From an uncultured Eubacteriales bacterium (GTDB taxonomy: Bacteria; Bacillota; Clostridia; Oscillospirales; Oscillospiraceae), in assembly GCA_900545585.1 (NCBI GenBank), contig UQZR01000009.1, positions 20,518-84,517 on the forward strand: a stretch of DNA of 64,000 nt, written 5' to 3'. Under the pieces are notes generated by a model. The model did no database searches. It saw only the letters and a list, made by a program, of their open reading frames with translations, and was not told the DNA's origin. This document shows, one piece after another, positions 25,707-33,736 of this stretch (within the stretch, counting starts at the first letter, position 1; every line of letters starts with the position of its first letter). Both the position numbers and the translations under genes were made by a program.

Positions 25707-26744
25707 ATGGAAACGGAAGTCAAACTGACAAAGCTGGCATCCTGCGCGGGCTGCGGCGCAAAAGTCGGGGCCGGTACGCTGGTCCACCTGCTGGAGGGCT
25801 TCCGCACCCACAGCGACCCCCGTCTGCTGGTAGGCTATGACCGGTCCGACGACGCCAGCGTCTACTATCTGGACGAGAATACGGCGCTGGTGCAGACCAC
25901 CGACTTCTTCCCGCCGATCGTGGACGATCCGTTCCTGTACGGGCAGATCGCCGCGGCCAACGCCATCAGCGACGTGTACGCCATGGGCGGCGAGCCCAGG
26001 CTGGCGCTGAACATCCTGTGCCTGCCGGAGTCCATGACCAGAGAGATGGTGCAGGAGCTGCTGCGGGGCGGCTACGACAAGGCCTACGAGGCCGGCGCCA
26101 TCATCACCGGCGGCCACACCATCCACGGCGCGGAGCCCATTTACGGCCTGGCCGTGTCCGGCTTTGTCCACCCCAAAAGGATCCTGACCAACAGCGGCGC
26201 TAAGCCCGGCGACGTGCTGCTGCTGACGAAGCCTCTGGGCGTGGGCGTCCTGACTACCGCCGCCAAGGCGGGGCTGGTGGAGGACACGGTGATGCAGCGC
26301 ATCTACCGCCAGATGGCCGCGCTGAACAAGACGGCCCGTGATATCATGGTCAAGTACCGCGTCCACAGCTGTACCGATGTAACGGGCTTCGCTCTGTTGG
26401 GCCACAGCTTCGAGATGGCACAGGGCAGCGGCTGTACCGTTCACATCCGGACGTCCGATGTGCCGTACCACCCCGAGGCATGGGAGCTGGCGGACATGGG
26501 CTTTCTCCCCGCCGGTGCCTACCGCAACCGCGACTACGCCGAAGCGGGCGTCACCGTCCGCGGCGGCATCAGCCGCACCATGCAGGATCTGCTGTACGAC
26601 CCCCAGACCAGCGGCGGCCTGCTGATGGCCGTGGCGGAGAAGGACGCGGAGGTCTGCCTGCGGGAGCTGCGGGACGCTATCCCCACCGCTGCCGCCGTGG
26701 GATACGTCACCGAAAAGCAGGACAGTTGGATCGTGCTGGAGTGA
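25707..26744 (+). CDS. selD: Selenide, water dikinase SelD
   Basis: Makes selenophosphate from selenide and ATP, the donor for selenocysteine, selenouridine and selenium-dependent molybdenum enzymes. The 345-residue protein begins METEVKLTKLASCAGCGAKV; the active-site residue (13) is Cys, not selenocysteine. Further blocks are DFFPPIVDDPFLYGQIAAANAISDVYAMGG (ATP site aspartates) and CTDVTGFALLGH. The ATG at 25707 is used because the frame upstream is the DUF3343 gene in another phase. selA, selB and tRNA-Sec are not in this window. A terminator follows at 26849. Confidence 0.96.
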   Translation: METEVKLTKLASCAGCGAKVGAGTLVHLLEGFRTHSDPRLLVGYDRSDDASVYYLDENTALVQTTDFFPPIVDDPFLYGQIAAANAISDVYAMGGEPRLALNILCLPESMTREMVQELLRGGYDKAYEAGAIITGGHTIHGAEPIYGLAVSGFVHPKRILTNSGAKPGDVLLLTKPLGVGVLTTAAKAGLVEDTVMQRIYRQMAALNKTARDIMVKYRVHSCTDVTGFALLGHSFEMAQGSGCTVHIRTSDVPYHPEAWELADMGFLPAGAYRNRDYAEAGVTVRGGISRTMQDLLYDPQTSGGLLMAVAEKDAEVCLRELRDAIPTAAAVGYVTEKQDSWIVLE

Positions 26745-26848
26745 GATACCGCATGTCACGCGGCGTGGAACGCATGCCCTGTTGGGTAAACTTCGGAAAT
26801 TTGCAGCCTTTTCGCGCTGAAACACGGCGCAAACTCCACAAATACGCA

Positions 26849-26880
26849 AAAGAGACGGACGCAGCCGCGTCCGTCTCTTA
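26849..26880. terminator. Terminator between selD and the ArsR-AraC gene
   Basis: AAGAGACGGACGC-AGCC-GCGTCCGTCTCTT with T-rich sequence on both outer sides; serves convergent genes. Confidence 0.85.
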
Positions 26881-26898
26881 TTTCTTCATCATGAACCG

Positions 26899-27597
26899 TC
26901 AATTCCGCCGGTATTCCTTGGGCAGCTGCCCGAACTGCTCCTTGAAGGCCGCGGTGAATTTGCTCTGGCTCTCGTAGCCCACCTGCCCCGCGATCTCCGC
27001 CACACTGAGGTCCGTCTCCCGCAGCAGCGCCGCCGCCCGCTCCATCCGGTGCTCCTTCATGTGAGCCGCCAGCGAGCTGCCGTAGACCTCCTTGAACACG
27101 GTTTTCAGCGTGGTGGGGTTGATAAGATACCGGTGGGCCAGCTCCTCAATGGTGACGCGCCGGTCCATGTGCTGGGCCAGATCGTCGTGGATCTCGCGGA
27201 TGATCTTCACCTGCTCCGCTTCTTCCCGCCAGCGGGGGCAGGCCACGTCCATCACCTGCTCGATCATCTCGTGGAGCAGGCGGCTCTGGGCCGCGTCGGA
27301 GGCGCGATAGTACACCTCCCGCCCCTCGCGGCGGCTGGACAGCAGGCCGCTGTCCTTCAGCACCCGCAGATGGTGGGATACGGCGGGGCTGGACATGTCC
27401 ACCATGGCCGCGATGTTCACCACGCACTCCTCACAGTGGCACAGCAGCCAGAAAATGCGGATACGGTTGGGGTCTCCCAGCTGGCGGAAAATATCCGCGA
27501 TATTCTGAAAATGCGCCCCGTCTCGGAGCAGCTCCTGCATGGCCGCCGTGTGGTTCTGTTCCTCCCCGTGGTCGTGGGGCAGGCCGGTATGTTCCAT
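26899..27597 (-). CDS. ArsR/SmtB metalloregulator fused to an AraC-type DNA-binding domain
   Basis: A 232-residue two-domain regulator. Residues about 25-115 are ArsR/SmtB: FRQLGDPNRIRIFWLLCHCEECVVNIAA (the CxCEEC cysteines are placed like the CadC metal-sensing site) and the recognition helix SSPAVSHHLRVLKDSGLL. The C-terminal 90 residues are an AraC-type double helix-turn-helix: IEELAHRYLINPTTLKTVFKEVYG and LSVAEIAGQVGYESQSKFTAAFKEQFG. Start at 27597 with AAGGAGG upstream. It is divergent from the HMA and P-type ATPase genes, which it presumably controls in response to a soft metal. Confidence 0.9.
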   Translation of the reverse strand: MEHTGLPHDHGEEQNHTAAMQELLRDGAHFQNIADIFRQLGDPNRIRIFWLLCHCEECVVNIAAMVDMSSPAVSHHLRVLKDSGLLSSRREGREVYYRASDAAQSRLLHEMIEQVMDVACPRWREEAEQVKIIREIHDDLAQHMDRRVTIEELAHRYLINPTTLKTVFKEVYGSSLAAHMKEHRMERAAALLRETDLSVAEIAGQVGYESQSKFTAAFKEQFGQLPKEYRRN

Positions 27598-27665
27598 TTG
27601 TTTTCCTCCTTTTCGCCCGTTCGGAAATGGTTTTCGCCGCTTTGGGCATCTTCGCCCCGGCACCA

Positions 27666-27725
27666 TTGACTTTTGCCCTTTTCCGCATTATACTACGGCC
27701 ATGATGATTAAACAAGTACTTAATC
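27666..27725 (+). promoter_or_regulatory. Promoter and operator of the metal efflux operon
   Basis: TTGACT (27666-27671), 17-base spacer, TATACT (27689-27694). Just downstream, over the expected start site, lies GATTAA-N8-TTAATC (27706-27725), an inverted repeat like ArsR/SmtB operators. A repressor bound there would block transcription. Confidence 0.7.
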
Positions 27726-27753
27726 TTTTATGTACACGAAAGGAGCATATCCC

Positions 27754-27972
27754 ATGAAAAAGACCTATGCCATCGAAGTCGACTGCGCCAACTGTGCCAA
27801 TCTGATGGAGGAAGCCGCCGGGAAGACCGAGGGCGTTGCCTCCGCCGTGGTCAACTTTATGACCCAGAAGATGATCGTGGAATTTGCCGAGGGCGCCGAT
27901 CCCAAGAAGGTCATGAAGGACGTGCTGAAGGCCTGCAAGAAAGTGGAGCCTGACTGCGAGATCGAGCTTTGA
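27754..27972 (+). CDS. Heavy-metal-associated (HMA) domain protein
   Basis: A 72-residue free-standing HMA domain with EVDCANCANLMEEAAG; Cys11 and Cys14 form the CxxC metal site. The neighbouring P-type ATPase has no N-terminal HMA domain of its own, so this small protein probably acts as its metal chaperone or detached metal-binding domain. AAAGGAG precedes the ATG. A GC-rich hairpin (GGGCGTCCC/GGGACGCC, about 27986-28018) lies in the gap before the ATPase gene. Confidence 0.88.
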   Translation: MKKTYAIEVDCANCANLMEEAAGKTEGVASAVVNFMTQKMIVEFAEGADPKKVMKDVLKACKKVEPDCEIEL

Positions 27973-28066
27973 TCCACCCGGAGACGGGCGTCCCATCTGC
28001 ACGGCAGGCGGGACGCCTCCCTTATGCCGTATCGTTTCCGCAATTTCGTGAAAGGAGCCCAGACCC

Positions 28067-29950
28067 ATGACAAAAAAGCAGAAAAAGATGCTCATCCGCA
28101 TCATCATCGCGGCGGTCATGCTGGCAGCGCTGCACTTTATCCCCGTCACCGGCTGGCTGCGGCTGGCGCTGTATCTGGTGACATACGTGGTCATCGGCTA
28201 CGACATTATGAAGAAGGCCGGACAGGGCATCCTCAACGGCCGCGTGTTCGACGAGAACTTTCTGATGGCCGTAGCCACCATCGGTGCCTTCGCTCTGGCC
28301 ATCTATGAAAAGAGCGGCGACTACAATGAGGCCATCGCCGTCATGCTGTTCTACCAGATCGGCGAACTGTTCCAGAGCTACGCCGTGGGCAAGAGCCGCA
28401 AGAACATCAGCGCCCTGATGGACATCCGCCCCGACTATGCCAATATCGAGCAGGACGGCCAGCTGGTGCAGGTAGATCCCGATGAGGTGGCCATCGGCAC
28501 CGTCATCGTGGTGCAGCCCGGCGAGAAGGTCCCCATCGACGGCGTCATCACGGAGGGCCGCTCCACCCTGAACACCAGCGCCCTCACCGGCGAGAGCCTG
28601 CCTCGTGACGCCCAGGAGGGCGACGAGATCATCAGCGGCTGCATCAACATGACCGGCCTGCTGAAGATCCGCACCACCAAGGAGTTCGGCGAATCCACCG
28701 TGTCCAAGATCCTGGAGCTGGTGGAAAACTCCAGCTCCCGCAAGTCCCGCTCCGAGGACTTTATCGCCAGGTTCGCCCGCATCTACACCCCCGCTGTGTG
28801 TTACAGCGCTCTGGCGCTGGCCATTCTGCCGCCGGTGATCCGGCTGGCGGGCGGCATGGACGGTCAGTGGGAGCAGTGGATCTACCGCGCCCTGACGTTC
28901 CTTGTTACCAGCTGCCCCTGCGCGCTGGTAGTCAGCATCCCCCTGAGCTTCTTCGCCGGTATCGGCGGCGCCAGCAAGGAGGGCATCCTCGTCAAGGGCT
29001 CCAACTATCTGGAGACGCTGTCCCGGGTGAAGTGTGTGGTGTTTGACAAGACCGGCACCTTGACCAAGGGCGTGTTCCAGGTCACCGCCGTCCACCACAA
29101 TGAGATGGACGAGGCCAAGCTGCTGGAGTACGCGGCGCTGGCGGAGTGCGCCTCCTCCCATCCCATCAGCAAAAGCTTGCAGCGCGCCTACGGCAGGCCC
29201 ATCGACCGCAGCCGTGTCACCGACATCCGGGAATTCAGCGGACACGGCGTCACCGCCAGAGTGGACGGCGCAGCCGTGGCCGCCGGCAACAGCAAGCTCA
29301 TGGAACAGTTGGGCATCCCCTACCACGACTGCCACAGTGTGGGCACCATCATCCACATGGCGGTGGACGGCCAGTACGCCGGTCACATCGTGATCTCCGA
29401 CGTGGTGAAGCCCCACGCCAAGGAGGCCATCGCCGCACTGCACAGGGCCGGCGTGGACAAGACTGTCATGCTCACCGGCGACACCAAGCGCGTGGCGGAG
29501 GCCGTGGCGGCGGAGTTGGGCGTAGACGAAGTACACAGCGACCTGCTGCCCGCCGACAAGGTCAGCAAGGTGGAGGAGCTGCTGGGCCAGCAGCGGGGCA
29601 AGGCCAAGCTGGCCTTCGTGGGCGACGGCATCAACGACGCCCCCGTGCTGAGCCGCGCAGACATCGGCATCGCCATGGGCGCCATGGGCAGCGACGCCGC
29701 CATCGAGGCCGCCGACATCGTGTTGATGGATGATGAGCCTATGCAGATCGCCAAGGCCATCAAGATCTCCCGCAAGTGCATCGGCATCGTGTACCAGAAC
29801 ATCGTGTTCGCGCTGGTCGTCAAGTTCGCGTGTCTGGCTCTGGTGGCCATCGGTCTGGCGGACATGTGGGCCGCCATCTTCGCCGACGTGGGCGTCATGG
29901 TGCTGGCGGTGCTCAATGCCATCCGCGCCCTGCGGGTACACAACCTGTGA
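28067..29950 (+). CDS. P1B-type heavy metal-exporting ATPase (CadA/ZntA type)
   Basis: Membrane ATPase of 627 residues. Motifs in order: TGES in the actuator domain (SALTGESLPRD), the membrane metal site CPC at residues 283-285 (TSCPCALVVS), phosphorylation loop DKTGTLT at Asp327, the SHP motif (ASSHPISKS), and GDGINDAP. CPC with a downstream C-terminal helix region DVGVMVLAVLNA is the Zn/Cd/Pb (P1B-2) pattern. It lacks an N-terminal metal-binding domain. In operon with the HMA gene, under the ArsR-AraC regulator. Confidence 0.93.
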   Translation: MTKKQKKMLIRIIIAAVMLAALHFIPVTGWLRLALYLVTYVVIGYDIMKKAGQGILNGRVFDENFLMAVATIGAFALAIYEKSGDYNEAIAVMLFYQIGELFQSYAVGKSRKNISALMDIRPDYANIEQDGQLVQVDPDEVAIGTVIVVQPGEKVPIDGVITEGRSTLNTSALTGESLPRDAQEGDEIISGCINMTGLLKIRTTKEFGESTVSKILELVENSSSRKSRSEDFIARFARIYTPAVCYSALALAILPPVIRLAGGMDGQWEQWIYRALTFLVTSCPCALVVSIPLSFFAGIGGASKEGILVKGSNYLETLSRVKCVVFDKTGTLTKGVFQVTAVHHNEMDEAKLLEYAALAECASSHPISKSLQRAYGRPIDRSRVTDIREFSGHGVTARVDGAAVAAGNSKLMEQLGIPYHDCHSVGTIIHMAVDGQYAGHIVISDVVKPHAKEAIAALHRAGVDKTVMLTGDTKRVAEAVAAELGVDEVHSDLLPADKVSKVEELLGQQRGKAKLAFVGDGINDAPVLSRADIGIAMGAMGSDAAIEAADIVLMDDEPMQIAKAIKISRKCIGIVYQNIVFALVVKFACLALVAIGLADMWAAIFADVGVMVLAVLNAIRALRVHNL

Positions 29951-29969
29951 GCGATACCTATATGTAAAT

Positions 29970-30003
29970 AAAGGAGGGAACGCCCTGCGGCGTTCCCTCC
30001 TTT
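29970..30003 (+). terminator. Terminator of the metal efflux operon
   Basis: AAAGGAGGGAACGCC-CTGC-GGCGTTCCCTCCTTT, perfect 15-bp stem. Confidence 0.85.
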
Positions 30004-30092
30004 ATTGGGGCCGGTCTGCGCACCACAGGGCTGCGGCGCATACAATGGCATGCGGGGCAGTGCTCCGCAGACTGGACTCAGGAGGTCATTTC

Positions 30093-30944
30093 ATGGCAAC
30101 ATTTACCAATCAAGCTACCCTCACCTACAACGGCGGCACCGCCAGCTCCAACATCACCACCGGCGAGCTGCTGGAGGTACTGACCGCCACGAAAACGGCG
30201 GTGGTGCCCACCTACCGCAGCGGGCGTCCCATCACCTATCTTATCACGCTGGTCAACGCCGGTACGGCGGACCTGACCGGTCTCACCGTGGCCGACGATC
30301 TGGGCGGCTACACCTTCAACGGCGCCACGGTCTATCCGCTGTCCTACACCGCAGGCTCCGTGCGGTACTACCGGAACGGTGTTTTGCAGGCGGCTCCCGC
30401 CGTCACCGCCGGTCCGCCCCTGACCATCACCGGTATCACCGTACCCGCAGGCGGCAGCACCGTTATCGCCTATGAGGCAGAGCCCACTGCCTTCGCCCCC
30501 CTGGGCGCGGAGGACAGTGTGGTGAACACCGTCACCGTTACCGGCGCGGGGCTGCCCGATGCCGTGACAGCCACGGAGACGGTATCCCCCGCCACAGGAC
30601 CGGCGCTGACCATCAGCAAGGCCCTGTCCCCCACGGAGGTGGCGGCCAACGGGCGGCTGACCTACACCTTCGTCATCCAGAACACCGGCAATGCCGCGGC
30701 GGAGGCGGCAGACAGTCTGGTGGTGACGGATACCTTTGACCCGCGGCTCAGCGATCTGACGGTGACGCTGAACGGAACGGCCCTGACCGCGCCGACGCAG
30801 TACACCTACGATGCCGCCACCGGACAGTTCGCCACGGTGGCGGGCGTCATCACGGTGCCCGCCGCCACGTTCACTCAGAATACCGCCGGCGCGTACAGCG
30901 TCAGTCCCGGCACCAGCACGCTGACGATCTCCGGCACGATCTGA
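30093..30944 (+). CDS. DUF11 repeat protein without signal peptide
   Basis: A 283-residue Thr-, Ala- and Val-rich protein made of two DUF11-type beta-sandwich repeats: ATKTAVVPTYRSGRPITYLI...NAGTADLTGLTVADDLGG and ISKALSPTEVAANGRLTYTF...NTGNAAAEAADSLVVTDTF. DUF11 domains normally occur in large secreted wall-anchored proteins, yet this protein has no signal peptide, no membrane segment and no sorting motif. It starts with AGGAGG nine bases before the ATG and is flanked by terminators, so it is a complete single-gene unit. Role unknown; possibly a structural protein such as a spore or cell-surface layer component released by other means. Confidence 0.8.
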   Translation: MATFTNQATLTYNGGTASSNITTGELLEVLTATKTAVVPTYRSGRPITYLITLVNAGTADLTGLTVADDLGGYTFNGATVYPLSYTAGSVRYYRNGVLQAAPAVTAGPPLTITGITVPAGGSTVIAYEAEPTAFAPLGAEDSVVNTVTVTGAGLPDAVTATETVSPATGPALTISKALSPTEVAANGRLTYTFVIQNTGNAAAEAADSLVVTDTFDPRLSDLTVTLNGTALTAPTQYTYDAATGQFATVAGVITVPAATFTQNTAGAYSVSPGTSTLTISGTI

Positions 30945-30968
30945 GCCGAGCAGGAAGCCCGCGAAAGC

Positions 30969-31008
30969 AATGAGAAAGGCCGCCCCGAATGGGGTGGCCT
31001 TTCTCATT
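30969..31008. terminator. Terminator of the DUF11 gene
   Basis: AATGAGAAAGGCC...GGCCTTTCTCATT, long stem with GAAT loop. Confidence 0.85.
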
Positions 31009-31119
31009 GCACCTGCCGGACAGGTATACAGCATTACTCTTAGTATACATGGGAGCTTTGTTAAAATCAACACAAAATTTACATAAAATTAACACCAAAA
31101 AATTGTAAGTTTTTGCCCC

Positions 31120-31148
31120 TTGAAAGTCAAAAACGTAAAGCGTATAGT
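31120..31148 (+). promoter_or_regulatory. Promoter of the cstA operon
   Basis: TTGAAA, 17-base spacer, TATAGT. The expected start at about 31155 gives a leader of more than 140 bases. Confidence 0.75.
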
Positions 31149-31297
31149 ATGTAGCGAAGGTTCAATGCCGTGATAACGTTTTCGAAACACGAAAATCGTC
31201 ACTTTTAACTGTATTTTCTTTCATGATTTCCATTACGAAATCTTGTGAAGAAATATCTGCGCGGCGCTAAGAACTTAACGCGAGAGGAGGCTTTGCC
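31149..31297 (+). promoter_or_regulatory. Long 5' leader of the cstA operon with cre-like site
   Basis: TGATAACGTTTTCG (31171-31184) matches the CcpA cre consensus at all but two positions, placed just after the expected start where bound CcpA would block elongation. The same stretch folds as GTGA..CG.TTTTCG/CGAAAA..CG.TCAC (31170-31202). Carbon-catabolite control would suit a carbon-starvation gene. This is inference. Confidence 0.4.
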
Positions 31298-31837
31298 ATG
31301 ACACGTGAGGAGGCCGTTGAGCGGCTTTGTACCATCTACCAGAGTCAGTTCGACATCAACCGCTGCAGCGCGGAGCAGACGCCGCTGGCTGTCACCATGG
31401 ACTTTTACGCGCTCAGTGACAAGTACGTTCTCTCCAAAAAGGCGAAGCTCTGGGAGGCCAAGAGCTTCGAGTATGTTTACGTGTTCAGCGTACCCCATCT
31501 GACCAGGGAGATCTACGAGTCCTGCGAAAAGATGGCGTATGAGCACGGCATGGCCCGTATCCAGCCGGGTCCCACCCATATGTATACGTACATCACCACG
31601 CTGTTCGTGTGCGACAGCTGTGATGAGGACGCACGGCAGGCGCTGATGCGCTGTAAGCTCTACAAGAGCTTCCGGATGTCCTATTGGGGCTGGATGGATT
31701 TTCACACCGCGCTGGTGGTCCTGCCCGAGGAGAAGGTCAGCACCAACCGCAGCGGACACAGTGCAGCGCAGGTCCTGAATCAGGGCCTGTTTCATAAGCA
31801 AAAGAAAAAACTGTTCAGAAAGGAGAGAGCTTTATGA
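31298..31837 (+). CDS. Uncharacterised protein coupled to CstA
   Basis: A 179-residue soluble protein that I cannot assign to a named family. It begins MTREEAVERLCTIYQSQF; it has aromatic-rich alpha-beta segments (KSFEYVYVFSVPHLTREIYE and PTHMYTYITTLFVCDSC) and a basic tail HKQKKKLFRKERAL. No signal peptide or membrane helix. GAGAGGAGG precedes the ATG. Its stop overlaps the cstA ATG (ATGA), so the two are made together, implying a CstA-related task such as regulation, assembly or peptide processing. Confidence 0.85.
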   Translation: MTREEAVERLCTIYQSQFDINRCSAEQTPLAVTMDFYALSDKYVLSKKAKLWEAKSFEYVYVFSVPHLTREIYESCEKMAYEHGMARIQPGPTHMYTYITTLFVCDSCDEDARQALMRCKLYKSFRMSYWGWMDFHTALVVLPEEKVSTNRSGHSAAQVLNQGLFHKQKKKLFRKERAL

Positions 31838-33561
31838 ATGCTGCTTTGTTCCTGATCATTGGCTGTGCCGTCCTGGTCGTAGGCTATATTTTCTACGGCG
31901 GTTGGCTGGCCAAGAAGTGGGGCGTGGACAACTCCCGTCCGACGCCTGCTCATACCATGGAGGACGGTAAGGATTACTGCCCTGCCAAGGCTCCCGTACT
32001 GATGGGCCATCACTTTTCCTCCATCGCCGGCGCCGGCCCCATCAACGGCCCCATCCAGGCCGCTGTGTTTGGCTGGGTCCCTGTGATGCTGTGGGTCCTG
32101 ATCGGCGGTATCTTCTTCGGCGGCGTCCATGACTTCGGTTCTCTGTTCGCCTCCATCCGCCATAAGGGTGAGTCCATCGGCGAGGTCATCGGCGACGCTA
32201 TCGGCGCCAAGGCTAAGAAGCTGTTCATCATCTTCGCCTATCTGACCCTGATCCTGGTGGTGGCGGCCTTCGCCTCCATCGTGGCCAACACCTTCAAGGC
32301 TACCTACACCGCTGACGGCGCTGTGGATCTGGCTGCTTCCGCCGCCAATGCCTCCACCGCCATCATCTCCATCATGTTCATCCTGATGGCCGTCATCTTC
32401 GGCTTCTTTGTCTATCGCCGCAACGCGCCTCTGGGCATCTCCACTGTCATCGGCGTCATCGGCATCGCGGCCTGCATGGTCATCGGCCTGAACTGGCACC
32501 CCATCTATCTGAGCTACACCGTGTGGATGATCATCGTGGGTCTGTACATCGCTGTGGCCTCCGTCACCCCCGTGTGGATCCTGCTGCAGCCCCGTGACTA
32601 CCTGAGCTCCTTCCTGCTGTACGGCATGATGATCCTGGCTATCGTGGGTATCGTCGGCGCTCATCCCGTGGTGGATATGCCCGCCTTCACCGGCTTCTAT
32701 GACACGCTGGCTCCCTCCGGCACGTCTCTGGGCTACATGTTCCCCGCTCTGTTCGTCACCATCGCCTGCGGCGCTGTGTCCGGCTTCCACTCCCTGGTGG
32801 GCTCCGGCACCACCTCCAAGCAGCTGGATCAGGAGAAGGACGCCAAGCCCATCGCTTACGGCGGCATGCTGATCGAGTGCGCTCTGGCTCTGATCTCCGT
32901 CTGCGCTGTTGGTTACATCTGGGCTTCCTATGCTGACGGCACCACCACGACGCCTACCGTCGTGTTCGCCACGGGCCTTGCCTCCATGTTCTCCAAGGTG
33001 TTCGGCAGCGGCTGCTACAACGCCGTGTACTCCATGCTGATCCTGGCTGTGTCCGCGTTCTGCCTGACCTCTGTGGATACCGCTACCCGTCTGGCCCGCT
33101 ACATGTTCGCTGAGTTCTTCGTGGAGACTGGTAAGACCCGCGAGGACCTGACCGGCTGGAAGCGCGTCATCACCAATCCCTACATTGCTACCGCCATCAC
33201 TGTGGTGGCCGGCGTGGCTCTGGGCCTCACCGGTTACGCCAAGATCTGGGCTCTGTTCGGCGCTGCCAACCAGCTGCTGGCTGCTCTGGGTCTGCTGGCC
33301 GTGTGCTGCTGGCTGGGTAAGATCGGCCGCAACAACAAGATGTTCTACTTCCCCATGTTCTTCATGCTGATCGTGACTCTGACCTCTCTGGTCTTCACCA
33401 TCAAGGCTCAGTTCGTCGGCATCATGGCCGGCGGCGACGGTGTGGCATGGTTCTACATCCGCGGCATCATCGCTGTTCTGCTGGTCATCCTGGCCATCGA
33501 CCTGGTGGTGGAGGGCATCCGTGCTCTGAGCCGCAACGCCAAGGCAGCGGCTGCCAAGTAA
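31834..33561 (+). CDS. cstA: Carbon starvation protein CstA, peptide/pyruvate transporter family
   Basis: Membrane protein of 575 residues with about 16 hydrophobic segments. Family blocks: HHFSSIAGAGPINGPIQAA and VFGWVPVMLWVLIGGIFFGGVHDFGSL near the N-terminus, GFHSLVGSGTTSKQL in the middle. CstA/BtsT-type proteins import peptides or pyruvate during nutrient limitation. Codons are biased to the set used by highly expressed genes (many GCT, CTG, GGC), unlike the rest of the window, suggesting strong expression. It overlaps the preceding unknown gene by four bases. Confidence 0.95.
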   Translation: MNAALFLIIGCAVLVVGYIFYGGWLAKKWGVDNSRPTPAHTMEDGKDYCPAKAPVLMGHHFSSIAGAGPINGPIQAAVFGWVPVMLWVLIGGIFFGGVHDFGSLFASIRHKGESIGEVIGDAIGAKAKKLFIIFAYLTLILVVAAFASIVANTFKATYTADGAVDLAASAANASTAIISIMFILMAVIFGFFVYRRNAPLGISTVIGVIGIAACMVIGLNWHPIYLSYTVWMIIVGLYIAVASVTPVWILLQPRDYLSSFLLYGMMILAIVGIVGAHPVVDMPAFTGFYDTLAPSGTSLGYMFPALFVTIACGAVSGFHSLVGSGTTSKQLDQEKDAKPIAYGGMLIECALALISVCAVGYIWASYADGTTTTPTVVFATGLASMFSKVFGSGCYNAVYSMLILAVSAFCLTSVDTATRLARYMFAEFFVETGKTREDLTGWKRVITNPYIATAITVVAGVALGLTGYAKIWALFGAANQLLAALGLLAVCCWLGKIGRNNKMFYFPMFFMLIVTLTSLVFTIKAQFVGIMAGGDGVAWFYIRGIIAVLLVILAIDLVVEGIRALSRNAKAAAAK

Positions 33562-33592
33562 AACAGCATTTCCTCACCATTTCACTTCTCAG

Positions 33593-33625
33593 ACAAAGGG
33601 TCTCCGCATGGCGGAGACCCTTTGT
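33593..33625 (+). terminator. Terminator of the cstA operon
   Basis: ACAAAGGGTCTCCGC-ATG-GCGGAGACCCTTTGT, perfect 15-bp stem. Confidence 0.85.
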
Positions 33626-33673
33626 CACGTCCTGCGGAAAATGCCGCCCGTCAGCAGGAGGCCCCCTCCCTGC

Positions 33674-33702
33674 TTGCATACGGACGGCATTTCCGCTATA
33701 AT
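33674..33702 (+). promoter_or_regulatory. Promoter of the binding-protein gene
   Basis: TTGCAT, 17-base spacer, TATAAT, 34 bases before the ATG. Confidence 0.75.
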
Positions 33703-33736
33703 AGGGCTACTGCAAATGAACCAAGGAGGACCCCAT

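Noticed and set aside
25707..25780. Selenocysteine (TGA) at the SelD active site
   Set aside because: The codon at residue 13 is TGC, so this SelD uses cysteine.
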